Shown here in pieces: positions 9,675-18,300 of a DNA stretch of 64,000 nt. The first letter of the stretch is position 1; each line of letters begins with the position of its first letter. Where the stretch lies: positions 1,417,001 to 1,481,000 of the forward strand of contig NZ_BLPF01000001.1 in NCBI RefSeq assembly GCF_011764425.1, written 5' to 3'. The notes under the pieces were generated by a model that was not told where the DNA came from, ran no database searches, and saw nothing but the letters and a program-made list of their open reading frames with translations. This stretch comes from Phytohabitans houttuyneae. GTDB taxonomy: Bacteria > Actinomycetota > Actinomycetes > Mycobacteriales > Micromonosporaceae. A program made the position numbers and the translations under genes.

Positions 9675-11117
9675 TCAGCCTCCCCCGCCGAGCAGGTCGC
9701 CGACGCCGCCGACGATGCCCTCGACGGCCCCGGTTACGGGGTTGAGCAGGCACTGCACGGTCAGGATCGTGCCCGCGGCGAGCTTGGTGCCGGCCGGGAA
9801 GACCGTGCCCTGCGGCAGCAGTCCGTCCTTCGGCACGACGAGCGCGCCGAGCGGCAGCGGCGAGCCCGGCTTGAGCAGCTTGCAGCCCTCCGGCAGCTCG
9901 CACTCCTTCGGCGGCACCCACTGCGGCGGCAGGATCCCGTCGAGCGGGAGGCACAGCGGCGGCAGCTGTCCAGGGAGCGCCGGCTTCGCGGGCGGCGCCT
10001 TCGACGGGCCGCCGCCGCCTGACGGCCCGGCCGATCCCGGAGCGGCGGGGCCGCGCGGGGCCACCGGTCGGGGCGCGGCCGCCACCAGGTTGGACAGGAT
10101 CGTGGCGGCGTCGAGGTCGGCGGTGATGGAGAGGTTGACGAAGTCGCCGACGATCGCGCCGGTCACGTTCGGCGGAAACGGGTACGAGAGCATGAAGTCC
10201 AGCGACTTCGGCAGCGCGTCGCCGGCCTCGGCGAGCCGCTCGAGGATCGGCTGGAGCGCGCGGAGGCTGGCGACCGTGTCGTCCTTGCTCGCGGTAATCA
10301 CGCGGCTGCCGACCTTGCCCAGCTCGCCCAACGCGTTCAGCGCGGCGGTGAGCTGCTCGCGCTGCTCGGCGAGGACCGTGATGCCGGGCGCGAGCACGTC
10401 GACCGCGTCGCCGATGACCGCCTTCTGCTTGTCGAGGCGGCCGGTGAGCCGGTCCAGCGCGTCGATCGCGCGCACCAGGTCGGCCTTCTGCGCGTCCAGG
10501 CCGCCGACGAACGCGTCGAGCTGCCGCAGCGCGTCCTTCGCCTCGGCCTCGCGGCCGTCGAGCGCGCCGCCAAGCTCCTGGCTGATGGTCTTGAGCTGGG
10601 CGAGGCCGCCGCCGTTGAGCAGCAGGCCGAGTGCGGCGAGGACCTCCTCGACCTCGGCGCCGCGCTTCGTCCGTACCAGCGGAATGGTGGCACCGTCGGT
10701 GAGCGTGCCCCGCGCCGCCTCGGTGACCGGCGCGGACACCGCGACGAACTTCTCCCCCAGCAGGCTTGTCTGCCGCACGGCGGCGGTCGCGTTGGCGGGA
10801 AGCCGCACGCCGCGGTCGAGGCGCAGCCGCACCTTGGCGGTCCAGCCGTCGAGCGAGATGTCCTCGACGCTGCCGACGGTGACGTCGTCGACCTTCACGG
10901 CGGCCCGCTCGACGAGGTCGAGCACGTCGACGAACTCGGCGGTGACGCGGTAGCCGGGGCCGGACGGCGCGCCGCCGGGCAGCGGGACGTCGGCGAGGCT
11001 GGGCAGGCCGCACCCGCCGGCCAGCAGGACCAGCGCGAGTGCCGCCGGGGTCAGGGTCGCGGGGGCCCCGGGAAAACGTGGAGCGCAGCGGAGCGTCTTC
11101 TTGGGCTGCTGTTTCAT
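9675..11117 (-). CDS. mceE: MCE family lipoprotein (MceE/LprK-like)
   Basis: 480 residues. Start ATG 11117 overlaps the mceD stop (ATGA). The signal peptide ends in a lipobox LLAGGC, as in mycobacterial LprK, so the protein should be lipid-anchored. The MCE domain covers about 55-135 (YRVTAEFVDVLDLVERAAVK), followed by a helical region rich in Leu/Ala. Unusually, the tail from about 370 has a Pro/Gly-rich linker and then a repetitive stretch with LPxG-like turns (PLPLGALVVPKDGLLPQGTV) and three cysteines, resembling a short beta-helix. This tail may cap the channel tip or bind lipid (inference). It is the fifth of six MCE subunits. Confidence 0.9.
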   Translation of the reverse strand: MKQQPKKTLRCAPRFPGAPATLTPAALALVLLAGGCGLPSLADVPLPGGAPSGPGYRVTAEFVDVLDLVERAAVKVDDVTVGSVEDISLDGWTAKVRLRLDRGVRLPANATAAVRQTSLLGEKFVAVSAPVTEAARGTLTDGATIPLVRTKRGAEVEEVLAALGLLLNGGGLAQLKTISQELGGALDGREAEAKDALRQLDAFVGGLDAQKADLVRAIDALDRLTGRLDKQKAVIGDAVDVLAPGITVLAEQREQLTAALNALGELGKVGSRVITASKDDTVASLRALQPILERLAEAGDALPKSLDFMLSYPFPPNVTGAIVGDFVNLSITADLDAATILSNLVAAAPRPVAPRGPAAPGSAGPSGGGGPSKAPPAKPALPGQLPPLCLPLDGILPPQWVPPKECELPEGCKLLKPGSPLPLGALVVPKDGLLPQGTVFPAGTKLAAGTILTVQCLLNPVTGAVEGIVGGVGDLLGGGG

Positions 11118-12304
11118 GAGGTACCTCGCAGGATCCCGCCGAGCGTGCGGTCCACTGTGTCCACGGGCTCCGGCTGGGGCGCCGGTGCCGGTGCGGGCGC
11201 GGGGGTCTTGGCCGCGGGCGGGAGCTTCAGCAGCTTGCGGAGCTGGTCGGTCATCGGCAGCTTCTTCGCCTGCAGCGTCTGCGCGAGCTGGAAGCACTTG
11301 CGCGCCACCTTCTGCGCCGGCAGCAGGTCGACCATCAGCGAGCAGACGAAGCTCGCCGGGTCGTACGGGCCGAGCAGGTTGTCGCGAGTGTCCAATGTGC
11401 CTGATCGCGGGTTGTACGCGAGGTTGAGATTGGACAGTGCGAGCGGCGCCACGTCCAGGATCTCGATGAGCGAGCGCTGCTGGCGCACGAGGATGCCGGT
11501 GACGTCGGCGAGCGCGTCCACGTTGGACGCCAGCGCGGTGCGGTTTTCCCTGACGAAGGTGGTCACGTCGGCCAGCGCCGTCGCCAGGTTCCGCAGCGCG
11601 GCGGCCAGTTCGTCGCGCTCGCCGGCGAGCTGCTGCGCCACCCCGGCGAGCTGCGCGTTGAACGAGCGGACCTGCTGGTCGCTGCGGGCCAGCGCGGTGG
11701 TGAACTCCTGGAGGTTGCCGACCGTGCCGAAAAGGTCCTGCCGCCCGTCCGAGAGCGTGTCGAGCGCGCGGGACAGCCCGTCGAGCGTCTCGCCGAGCGC
11801 TTCACCGTTGCCTTCCAGGTTGGCCCGGCCGGCGGCCAGCAGGTCGGTCAGCGCGCCGTCGGCGTTGGCGCCGCGCGGCCCCAGCGCGCGGTTGAAGTCG
11901 TCGAGCGCCCGGTAGATGTCGTCGACCTCCATGGGCGCGGCGGTGCGCTCCACCGGCAGCTCGGCGCCGTCGGCGAGGACCGGACCACCGCCGTACGCGG
12001 GGGTGAGCTGGACGTACCGGTCACTGACCACGCTGGGCGGGACGATGACCGCCTGCGCGCCCGCCGGCACCGGCCAGTCGCGGTCGTAGCGCATCTCGAC
12101 CCGCACGGTGCGCCCTTCCGGCTCCACGGCGACCACCCGCCCGACGCGGACGCCGAGCACACGGACGTCGGAGCCGGGGTGCACGCCGACCACGCGGTCG
12201 AAGTGGGCGACGAGCCGCCGCTCCGGCTCGTCCCGCACGACCGCGCACGCCGCGACGGCGACCACTGTGGACACCGCGAGCGCCAGCGGGACACGCCACC
12301 GCAT
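11114..12304 (-). CDS. mceD: MCE family protein (MceD-like)
   Basis: 396 residues. ATG 12304 shares its first base with the preceding TGA stop (TGATG). An N-terminal membrane helix (VPLALAVSTVVAVAACAVV) is followed by the MCE domain (about 32-115; DRVVGVHPGSDVRVLGVRVG, VSDRYVQLTPAY). A long coiled or helical section extends to about 340, and a Pro/Ala-rich tail (PAPAPAPAPQPEP) ends the protein. The tail is typical of the D subunit in actinobacterial mce loci. Cys residues in FVCSLMVDL and ARKCFQL may form a disulfide outside the cell. Part of the mce importer. Confidence 0.9.
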   Translation of the reverse strand: MRWRVPLALAVSTVVAVAACAVVRDEPERRLVAHFDRVVGVHPGSDVRVLGVRVGRVVAVEPEGRTVRVEMRYDRDWPVPAGAQAVIVPPSVVSDRYVQLTPAYGGGPVLADGAELPVERTAAPMEVDDIYRALDDFNRALGPRGANADGALTDLLAAGRANLEGNGEALGETLDGLSRALDTLSDGRQDLFGTVGNLQEFTTALARSDQQVRSFNAQLAGVAQQLAGERDELAAALRNLATALADVTTFVRENRTALASNVDALADVTGILVRQQRSLIEILDVAPLALSNLNLAYNPRSGTLDTRDNLLGPYDPASFVCSLMVDLLPAQKVARKCFQLAQTLQAKKLPMTDQLRKLLKLPPAAKTPAPAPAPAPQPEPVDTVDRTLGGILRGTS

Positions 12305-13278
12305 CAGCCACCCCCGACCGATGGCTGGTACGGCTGGAGAAGCCCGCGGACGTACGAGTCGAACCACCGACCGTTGCCCACCACGTTGGCGAACGCGTTG
12401 ACGAACGGCGCCATCCCCTCGATGGTCGCGGTCAGGTTGTCCCGGTTGCGCTGGAGGGTCGCCACGACGCCACGCAGCTGGTCAAGGGCCGGGCGCAGCC
12501 GCTCACGGTTGTCGGTGACCAGGCCGGACAGCTCGGCGGCGAGCTGGTTGGTGCCGGCGAGCAGCTCGTGGATGGCGTCCCGGCGGCGGCTCACCTCGCG
12601 CAGCAGCGCGTCACCGTCGGCGACCAGCTTGCGAAACTCCTCGTCCCGCTCGGCCAGCACCGCGGTGACCGTGCGCGCGCGGCCGAGCAGCTCGCGCAGC
12701 TCGGCGTCGCGGCTGGCGACGGTCCGGGAGAGCCGGGACAGCCCGGACAGCGACGACTCGACACTCGCCGGCGTGTCCGCGAACGTCTGCGCCAGCGTGG
12801 TGAACGCCTCCCCCAGCTGCGCGGAGTCGATGTCGTCGACGGTCTCGGCCAGCCCGGTCACCGCCTGGATCACGTCGAACGGCGCGGCCGTGCGGTCGAG
12901 CGGGATCTCCGCGTCCTCGGGCAGCCGGCCCGGCCCTTCGGGCGCGAGCGCGAGGTACTTCTGGCCGAGCACCGTCTTGATGCGGATCGTGGCGCCGGTC
13001 CGCTCGCCCAGGCGCACGCCTTCGTCGTCGAGGCGGAAGCGCACCCGCACGTACGGGCCGGCTGGGCCGCGCGCGAGGCCGACCTCGGTCACCTTGCCGA
13101 CGCGTACGCCCGCGACGCGCACCTCGTTGCCGGGCGCCAGGCCGCTCGCGTCGCGGAAGGCCGCCCGGTAGGCCGGGTCGCCGATCGAGGTGATGCCGTC
13201 GAGCCGGAACGCGGCGAGCACGAGCAGGGCCAGGATGGCGAGACTTACCGCGCCGGTGACGCGGGGGTGCCGCTTCAT
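12304..13278 (-). CDS. mceC: MCE family protein (MceC-like)
   Basis: 324 residues. ATG 13278 overlaps the mceB stop (ATGA). A single membrane anchor (VTGAVSLAILALLVLAAFRL) leads into the MCE domain (FRDASGLAPGNEVRVAGVRV ... TVLGQKYLALAPEG) and a helical needle region (about 130-310) ending near QPYQPSVGGG. It is the shortest of the six subunits. Order and overlap show a single translationally coupled operon. Expected to form part of a hetero-hexameric ring moving lipids or sterols from the outside to the YrbE permeases. Confidence 0.9.
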   Translation of the reverse strand: MKRHPRVTGAVSLAILALLVLAAFRLDGITSIGDPAYRAAFRDASGLAPGNEVRVAGVRVGKVTEVGLARGPAGPYVRVRFRLDDEGVRLGERTGATIRIKTVLGQKYLALAPEGPGRLPEDAEIPLDRTAAPFDVIQAVTGLAETVDDIDSAQLGEAFTTLAQTFADTPASVESSLSGLSRLSRTVASRDAELRELLGRARTVTAVLAERDEEFRKLVADGDALLREVSRRRDAIHELLAGTNQLAAELSGLVTDNRERLRPALDQLRGVVATLQRNRDNLTATIEGMAPFVNAFANVVGNGRWFDSYVRGLLQPYQPSVGGG

Positions 13279-14306
13279 CGGGCGCCTCCCGAGGTGTCGC
13301 AGCGGGCCGCGGGCGAGTTGAGGCCGGCCGGGGTGACCGCGCCCGCGCCGGGCAGGGTGACCCGGCCGTCGAAGTCGCAGAGGAAGAAGTTGAACCACGA
13401 GCCGTACGACGCGACCCGGGTCAGCGACTCGTACCTCTCGGGAAGCGTGCCGAGCGTGCGGTCGATGACGTCCGAGTTGCGGTTGAGCGTGCCGGCGACC
13501 TCCTCCAGCGCGGCGACGTCGGAGCGGATGGCCGGGCGGGCGTCGGTCAGCAGGTCGGCTGTCGCGCCGGTCAGCTCGCCGAGGTTGGCGACGGCCTCGC
13601 CGATCGCCAACCGGTCGGTGGAGAGCCCGCTGACGAAGCTCTGCAGCTGGACGATCGTGGTGTCCAGGCTCTCGTCACGATCGGCCAGTGTGGACAGAAC
13701 CCCGTTGAGGTTGGTGACCACCCGGCCGATGACCTCGTCGCGGTCGGCGAGCGTGTTGGTCAGGGAGGCGGTGCGCCGCAGCAGGCCGCTCACCGTCGGT
13801 CCCTCGCCCTGCAGCACCTGGATGATCTCGTACGCGAGCTTGTTGACGTCGTCCGGCGACAGCGCGGTGAACAGCGGCCGGAACCCGTTGAACAGCGTGG
13901 TCAGGTCGAGCGCCGGGGTCGTCTGCGCGAGCGGGATCAGGCCACCGGCGGGCAGCGGCCGGCTGTCGCCGGGGCCCTCGCTGAGCGCGACGTACCGCTG
14001 GCCGACGAGGTTGCGGTAGCGGATCTTCGCGCGGACGCCCGTCGCGAGCGGGATGTCGCCGTCCACGGTGAACGCCACCTCGGCGACCGTGTTGTCGACG
14101 ACCTCGATGCCCTCGACCTGCCCCACCCGTACGCCGGCGATCCGCACGTCGTCGCCTTCGAGCAGGCCGGTCACGTCGGTGAACCGGGCCCGGTACTCGG
14201 TACCGCCGCCGGTGAACGAGCCGAGCGTCTGCGCCAGCATCGCGGTCAGCACCACCGTGACGGCGGCGAACGCGACAAGCTTGATCAACGGTCCACGCAC
14301 GCTCAT
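13275..14306 (-). CDS. mceB: MCE family protein (MceB-like)
   Basis: 343 residues from ATG 14306, chosen because GAGG stands 7 bases upstream; a longer in-frame start at 14336 would reach into a repeated intergenic sequence. Membrane anchor (LIKLVAFAAVTVVLTAMLAQ), MCE domain (ARFTDVTGLLEGDDVRIAGV, NLVGQRYVALSEG), helical region, and a C-terminus with FFLCDFDG and ARCDTSGG. The FNFFLC segment is common in B subunits. Unlike its operon neighbours it does not overlap the upstream gene: a 76-base gap holding a GAGCGGAGCGAGCG-type repeat separates it from mceA. Confidence 0.9.
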   Translation of the reverse strand: MSVRGPLIKLVAFAAVTVVLTAMLAQTLGSFTGGGTEYRARFTDVTGLLEGDDVRIAGVRVGQVEGIEVVDNTVAEVAFTVDGDIPLATGVRAKIRYRNLVGQRYVALSEGPGDSRPLPAGGLIPLAQTTPALDLTTLFNGFRPLFTALSPDDVNKLAYEIIQVLQGEGPTVSGLLRRTASLTNTLADRDEVIGRVVTNLNGVLSTLADRDESLDTTIVQLQSFVSGLSTDRLAIGEAVANLGELTGATADLLTDARPAIRSDVAALEEVAGTLNRNSDVIDRTLGTLPERYESLTRVASYGSWFNFFLCDFDGRVTLPGAGAVTPAGLNSPAARCDTSGGAR

Positions 14307-14391
14307 GGCCGTCCTCGCTTCGCTGCGGGCGGCCACGAGGCTCCAACCGCGCTGCGCCTACCGATTCGCTCGCTCCGCTCGCTCATGGCGC
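14307..14391. repeat. Low-complexity GAGCGGAGCGAGCG-type repeat between mceA and mceB
   Basis: On the minus strand ATGAGCGAGCGGAGCGAG (from 14386) and later GCAGCGAAGCGAGGACGG bracket the gap. The first segment provides the mceA stop codon (TGA inside ATGAGC); the second provides the mceB ribosome site. I recall similar short elements at gene ends in Micromonosporaceae; copy number must be counted genome-wide. Confidence 0.45.
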
Positions 14392-15687
14392 GTTCACCAC
14401 CGCTCCGCGCAGCAGCGGTCCCCACAACAGCACCGCGATGTCGGGGACGGTGGCCGGCAGGACGCCGGTGACGGCACCGATGATCGGCTTGATCAGGTCG
14501 CGCTCCGCCGCGGTGCCGGCCGAGCCCATGTCGCCGGGTGCGTCCGGCGGTCGCGTGCCGGCCGCCGCCTGGGTCGTGGAGGGCAGGCCGATCGGCAGCT
14601 TGGGTGAGCTGCGGTCGGCGCCGTAGTCGTAGCCGTCGTTGATGGCGTGGCCGGGCGCGGGCACCCCCGGGCTGGGCAGGCCGCGGCACTGCGGACCGTC
14701 CTTCGCGCCGTACACCGGCTCGTCGCGGCCGCGCTCGTACTTGCCGCCGTCCTTCGTTATCTCCAGCGTGATGTGGAACTTCCCGCCTTCGAACGACTCC
14801 TCGACGCGTGGCTGGAGCGCCACGAGGCCGCGCATGAGGCACGGGTACTCCGGCGCGTAGGCGGCCAGCAGCTCGAGCACCGGCCGGCTCACGTCACCGA
14901 GCCGGATCAGCTGGTCGTCGTGGCGGTCGAGGAAGAGGCGGGTGGTGTCGGCGGCGCCGGTGGCACTCGCGAGGAACGCGGACAGCTCGGCCCGCTGGTC
15001 GACCACCGTACCGGCGGTGACCGTCACGTCGCGCAGGATCGAGAGCAGGTCGGGCAGGGCCGCGTCGTAGGCGCCGAGCACCGTGGACAGCTTGCGCACG
15101 TCCTCGGCGATGACCGGCATCTGCTTGTTCAGCTCGCCCAGGTACGCGGCGGTCAGCTCCAGGTTTCGGCCGAGCTGCTCGCCCCGCCCGTCGAGCGCGG
15201 CGGCGAGCGCGCCGAGCACCGCGGCGAGCCGGTCCGGCCGGATCGACTGCAGCAACGGCAGCGCCTCGTCGAGCACGCGTTCCAGCTCGACGCCGTTCTG
15301 GCTGCGGTCCTGTGTGATGACCGCGCCGTCGTGGATCGGCCGGCCGCTGGCGCCGGGCGGGGCGACGAGTGCCACGTACCGCTCGCCGAACAGCGTCTTG
15401 GGCAGCAGCCGCGCCGTGACGTCGCCGGGCACCTGGCGGGCCAGGTCCGGGTCCAGCGCGAGGCGCAGCCGCGCTCCCCCGCCGTCGCTGTCGACCGACC
15501 GCACGTCGCCGACGACCACGCCGCGCAGCTTGACGTCGGCGCCGGTGCTCAGCTGCATGCCCGCCCGCTCGGCGCGCAGCGTCACCCAGGTGACCGGCGT
15601 GAACGCCTTGCGGTACTGGAGCACGGAGGCGGCCAGCCCGGCGACGAGGATCAGCACGAACGCGATGCCCAGGACCCGGTGTCTCAT
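14383..15687 (-). CDS. mceA: MCE family protein (MceA-like)
   Basis: 434 residues, the first MCE subunit after the permeases, starting 7 bases past yrbEB. Membrane anchor (VLGIAFVLILVAGLAASVLQ), MCE domain (about 30-110; LSTGADVKLRGVVVGDVRSV, LFGERYVALVAPPG), helical channel region, then a C-terminal domain with YPCLMRGL and FEGGKFHITLEITKD, characteristic of A subunits. A Pro/Gly-rich segment precedes a final hydrophobic stretch (LLWGPLLRGAVV). The stop codon lies in a repeat element. Role: subunit of the lipid importer. Confidence 0.9.
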   Translation of the reverse strand: MRHRVLGIAFVLILVAGLAASVLQYRKAFTPVTWVTLRAERAGMQLSTGADVKLRGVVVGDVRSVDSDGGGARLRLALDPDLARQVPGDVTARLLPKTLFGERYVALVAPPGASGRPIHDGAVITQDRSQNGVELERVLDEALPLLQSIRPDRLAAVLGALAAALDGRGEQLGRNLELTAAYLGELNKQMPVIAEDVRKLSTVLGAYDAALPDLLSILRDVTVTAGTVVDQRAELSAFLASATGAADTTRLFLDRHDDQLIRLGDVSRPVLELLAAYAPEYPCLMRGLVALQPRVEESFEGGKFHITLEITKDGGKYERGRDEPVYGAKDGPQCRGLPSPGVPAPGHAINDGYDYGADRSSPKLPIGLPSTTQAAAGTRPPDAPGDMGSAGTAAERDLIKPIIGAVTGVLPATVPDIAVLLWGPLLRGAVVNAP

Positions 15688-15694
15688 GTGCGGC

Positions 15695-16483
15695 TCACCC
15701 CGCGATCCGCACGGTCGTGGTCGCGCCCCAGATGGCCAGCGACAGGAAGAAGTCGACGATGTTCACCGCGACGATGGACAGCCGCACCGCACGGCCCACC
15801 GCCACGCCCACGCCGGCCGGCCCGCCCGTGGCCGTGTAGCCGTAGTAGCAGTGCACGAGCACGACGATGACCGCGAAGACGAGCACCTTGGCAAAGGACC
15901 ACAGCACGTCGACCGGGGGCAGGAAGAGGTCGAAGTAGTAGTCGTAGGTGCCCGCCGACTGTCCGAAGTAGAAGACCGCGATCGTGCGGGTGGCGAAGTA
16001 GCTGGAGAGCAGGCCGATCACGTACAGCGGGACGACGGCGACGAACGCGGCGATCATCCGGGTGGTGACCAGGAACGGCAGCGACGGCACCGCCATCACC
16101 TCGAGGGCGTCGACCTCCTCGGAGATGCGCATCGCGCCGAGCTGGGCGGTGAAGCCGCACCCGACGGTCGCGGAGAGCGCGAGGGCGGCCACGAGCGGGG
16201 CGATCTCGCGGGTGTTGAAGTACGCCGAGACGAAGCCGGTGAACGCGCTGCTGCCGATCTGGTTCAGCGCCTGGTAGCCCTGGAGCCCGACCTCGGTGCC
16301 CGTGAAGAAGGTGAGGAAGCAGATGACGCCGACGGTGCCGCCGGCGACGGCGATCGCGCCCTTGCCGAAGCTCACCTCCGCCAGCAGCCGCACTATCTCG
16401 CGCTTGTACCGGTGCAGCGTGCGCGGTGTCCAGGCGAAGGCCCGCAGGTAGAAGGCGAGCTGCGCGCCGAGCGTGTCCAGCAT
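15695..16483 (-). CDS. yrbEB: MlaE/YrbE family ABC permease B of the mce system
   Basis: 262 residues with five to six membrane helices. It carries the MlaE signature region: TGTEVGLQGYQALNQIG, EIAPLVAALALSATVGCGFTAQLGAMRISEEVDALEVM, which contains the EExDALxVM coupling motif contacting the ATPase. It begins one base after the yrbEA stop. With YrbEA it forms the permease through which MCE proteins feed lipid substrates. Length matches the family (about 260). Substrate is unknown; cholesterol, fatty acids or other hydrophobic molecules are known for relatives. Confidence 0.93.
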   Translation of the reverse strand: MLDTLGAQLAFYLRAFAWTPRTLHRYKREIVRLLAEVSFGKGAIAVAGGTVGVICFLTFFTGTEVGLQGYQALNQIGSSAFTGFVSAYFNTREIAPLVAALALSATVGCGFTAQLGAMRISEEVDALEVMAVPSLPFLVTTRMIAAFVAVVPLYVIGLLSSYFATRTIAVFYFGQSAGTYDYYFDLFLPPVDVLWSFAKVLVFAVIVVLVHCYYGYTATGGPAGVGVAVGRAVRLSIVAVNIVDFFLSLAIWGATTTVRIAG

Positions 16484-16484
16484 C

Positions 16485-17237
16485 TCAGGTCCCCTTCTGC
16501 GGGATGACCTGGAAGTAGATCGCGGTGATGACGAAGTTCAGCGCGAAGAGCAGCATGAACGTGATCACCACGCTCTGGTTGACGGCCTCGCCGACGCCTT
16601 TCGGGCCGCCCTTGGCCGTCATCCCCTTGTACGAGGCGACGAGCGCCGCCACCGCGCCGAAGACCAGCGCCTTGATCTCCCCCACGACGAGGTCGGGCAG
16701 CTGGCCCAGCGCCTGGAAGCTGGCCAGGTAGGCGCCCGGCGTGCCGCCCTGCAGCACGATGTTGAAGAAGTAGCCGCCGCCCACCCCGACGACGTTGACC
16801 AGCCCGTTGAGCAGCACCGCGACGAGCATCGAGGCGAGCACGCGGGGCACGACGAGCCGGTGGATCGGGTCGATGCCGAGCACCCGCATGGCGTCGAGCT
16901 CCTCGCGGATCTTCCGCGCGCCGAGGTCGGCGCAGATCGCGGAGCCGCCGGCGCCGGCGATGATGAGCGCGGTGACGATCGGTCCGGCCTCGCGCACCAC
17001 GGCAAGCACCGAGGCGGCGCCGGTGAACGACTGGGCGCCGAGCTGGCGGACCAGCGAGCCGAGCTGCAGCGCGATCACCGCGCCGAACGGGATCGAGACC
17101 AGCGCGGCCGGCAGGATCGAGACCGAGCTGATGAACCACGCCTGCCGCACGAACTCGCGCACCTGGAACGGCCGCCGCGAGAGCCCGCGCAGCGTGTCGA
17201 GACCGAACGCGACGAAGTTGCCGGTGGCGGTGATCAT
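16485..17237 (-). CDS. yrbEA: MlaE/YrbE family ABC permease A of the mce system
   Basis: 250 residues. ATG 17237 overlaps the ATPase stop. MlaE family: VREAGPIVTALIIAGAGGSAICADLGARKIREELDAMRVLGIDP carries the EExDAMxVLG coupling helix. Five to six membrane helices; ends FQVIPQKGT. It pairs with YrbEB. The arrangement ATPase-yrbEA-yrbEB-mceABCDEF-mas-mas is complete, so this locus could form a working importer by itself, unlike mycobacterial mce loci that share one distant ATPase. Confidence 0.93.
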   Translation of the reverse strand: MITATGNFVAFGLDTLRGLSRRPFQVREFVRQAWFISSVSILPAALVSIPFGAVIALQLGSLVRQLGAQSFTGAASVLAVVREAGPIVTALIIAGAGGSAICADLGARKIREELDAMRVLGIDPIHRLVVPRVLASMLVAVLLNGLVNVVGVGGGYFFNIVLQGGTPGAYLASFQALGQLPDLVVGEIKALVFGAVAALVASYKGMTAKGGPKGVGEAVNQSVVITFMLLFALNFVITAIYFQVIPQKGT

Positions 17238-18181
17238 CTGACGCCCACCGCCTGGAAGGAGCCGGCCGGCGGCTCCACGCCGTTGGCGATGCACCAGGCG
17301 CCCGGCGGGTGCTCCGCGGGGCGGGGCCGGCCGTCGGAGGGGCGCAGCTGGAACGGGATCGGCGGCAGCGGCGGCAGCTCGACGCCCGCCTCCGCCTCGG
17401 CGCGCAGCTCGTCGGCGTCCTTCTCCTCGGCCATGCCGATCGGCCCGACCCGCTGCGCGTTCAGAAACTGCCGCACCACCGGCTCGGTGCTGGACAGCAG
17501 CATCTCCCTCGGCCCGAACATGGCCAGGTGCCCGTGGTAGATCAGGCCGATGTTGTCCGGCACCGTGCGCGCGGTGTTGATGTCGTGCGTGACGATCAGG
17601 AACGTCGCGCCGGTCTGCTGGTTGAGGTCGATGATGAGCTGGTTGAGGTACGCCGTGCGGACCGGGTCGAGGCCGGAGTCCGGCTCGTCGAAGAGCACGA
17701 TCTCCGGGTCGAGCACCAGCGCCCGCGCGAGCCCGGCCCGCTTGCGCATGCCGCCGGAGATCTCGCCGGGCAGCTTGTCCTCGGCACCGACGAGCCCGAC
17801 CATCTCCAGCTTCTCCCGCACCACGTCCCGGATCTGCGACTCGGAGCGGCGGGTGTGCTCGCGCAGCGGGAAGGCCACGTTGTCGTAGATGCTCATCGAG
17901 CCGAAGAGCGCGCCGTCCTGGAAGAGCACGCCGAAGAGGCGGCGGACCTCGTAGAGCTTGCGCTCGGAGAGGCGGGTCAGGTCGTGGCCGGCGATCCAGA
18001 TCGCGCCGCGGTCCGGGCGCAGCAGGCCCACAAGTGTCTTCAAAAAGACCGATTTGCCGGTACCGGACGGGCCGAGGAGCACCGAGATCTCGCCGGTGGG
18101 CAGGGTGAGGCTGACGTCCGACCAGACCGGCTGGCGGCCGAACGACTTGGTCAGGCCCTCGACCCGTACCTCGACTCCCAC
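17234..18181 (-). CDS. ABC transporter ATPase of the mce system (MlaF/Mkl-like)
   Basis: 315 residues from GTG 18181. Walker A GPSGTGKS, Q-loop FQDGALFGSMS, signature ISGGMRKRAGLARAL, Walker B IVLFDEPDSGLDP and switch VTHD are all present; the SGGMRKR and LFDEPDSGLDP versions are typical of MlaF/Mkl ATPases. A C-terminal extension of about 70 residues (from about 248, acidic then Pro-rich) goes beyond the normal domain and could be a regulatory tail (inference). First gene of the mce operon; divergent from sigD across 119 bases. ATG at 18192 is out of frame, so GTG is preferred, though no strong ribosome site is visible. Confidence 0.92.
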   Translation of the reverse strand: MGVEVRVEGLTKSFGRQPVWSDVSLTLPTGEISVLLGPSGTGKSVFLKTLVGLLRPDRGAIWIAGHDLTRLSERKLYEVRRLFGVLFQDGALFGSMSIYDNVAFPLREHTRRSESQIRDVVREKLEMVGLVGAEDKLPGEISGGMRKRAGLARALVLDPEIVLFDEPDSGLDPVRTAYLNQLIIDLNQQTGATFLIVTHDINTARTVPDNIGLIYHGHLAMFGPREMLLSSTEPVVRQFLNAQRVGPIGMAEEKDADELRAEAEAGVELPPLPPIPFQLRPSDGRPRPAEHPPGAWCIANGVEPPAGSFQAVGVR

Positions 18182-18239
18182 GTCTGTTGCATCGCTGCCG
18201 CCGGGCTCGGCGCAACAGCGAATTTCCTCAAGTGGCCAT

Positions 18240-18269
18240 TTGGTCTGACCGCCGGTACGGTGCGTTAAT
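18240..18269 (+). promoter_or_regulatory. Candidate promoter for the sigD operon
   Basis: TTGGTC (18240-18245), an 18-base spacer and GTTAAT (18264-18269) lie 31 bases before the sigD start. Both hexamers match the housekeeping consensus partly (4/6). The divergent mce operon must also start within this intergenic region. Confidence 0.35.
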
Positions 18270-18300
18270 CCCCGGTACCGAAGGTGTGTTCCCCCACGTC

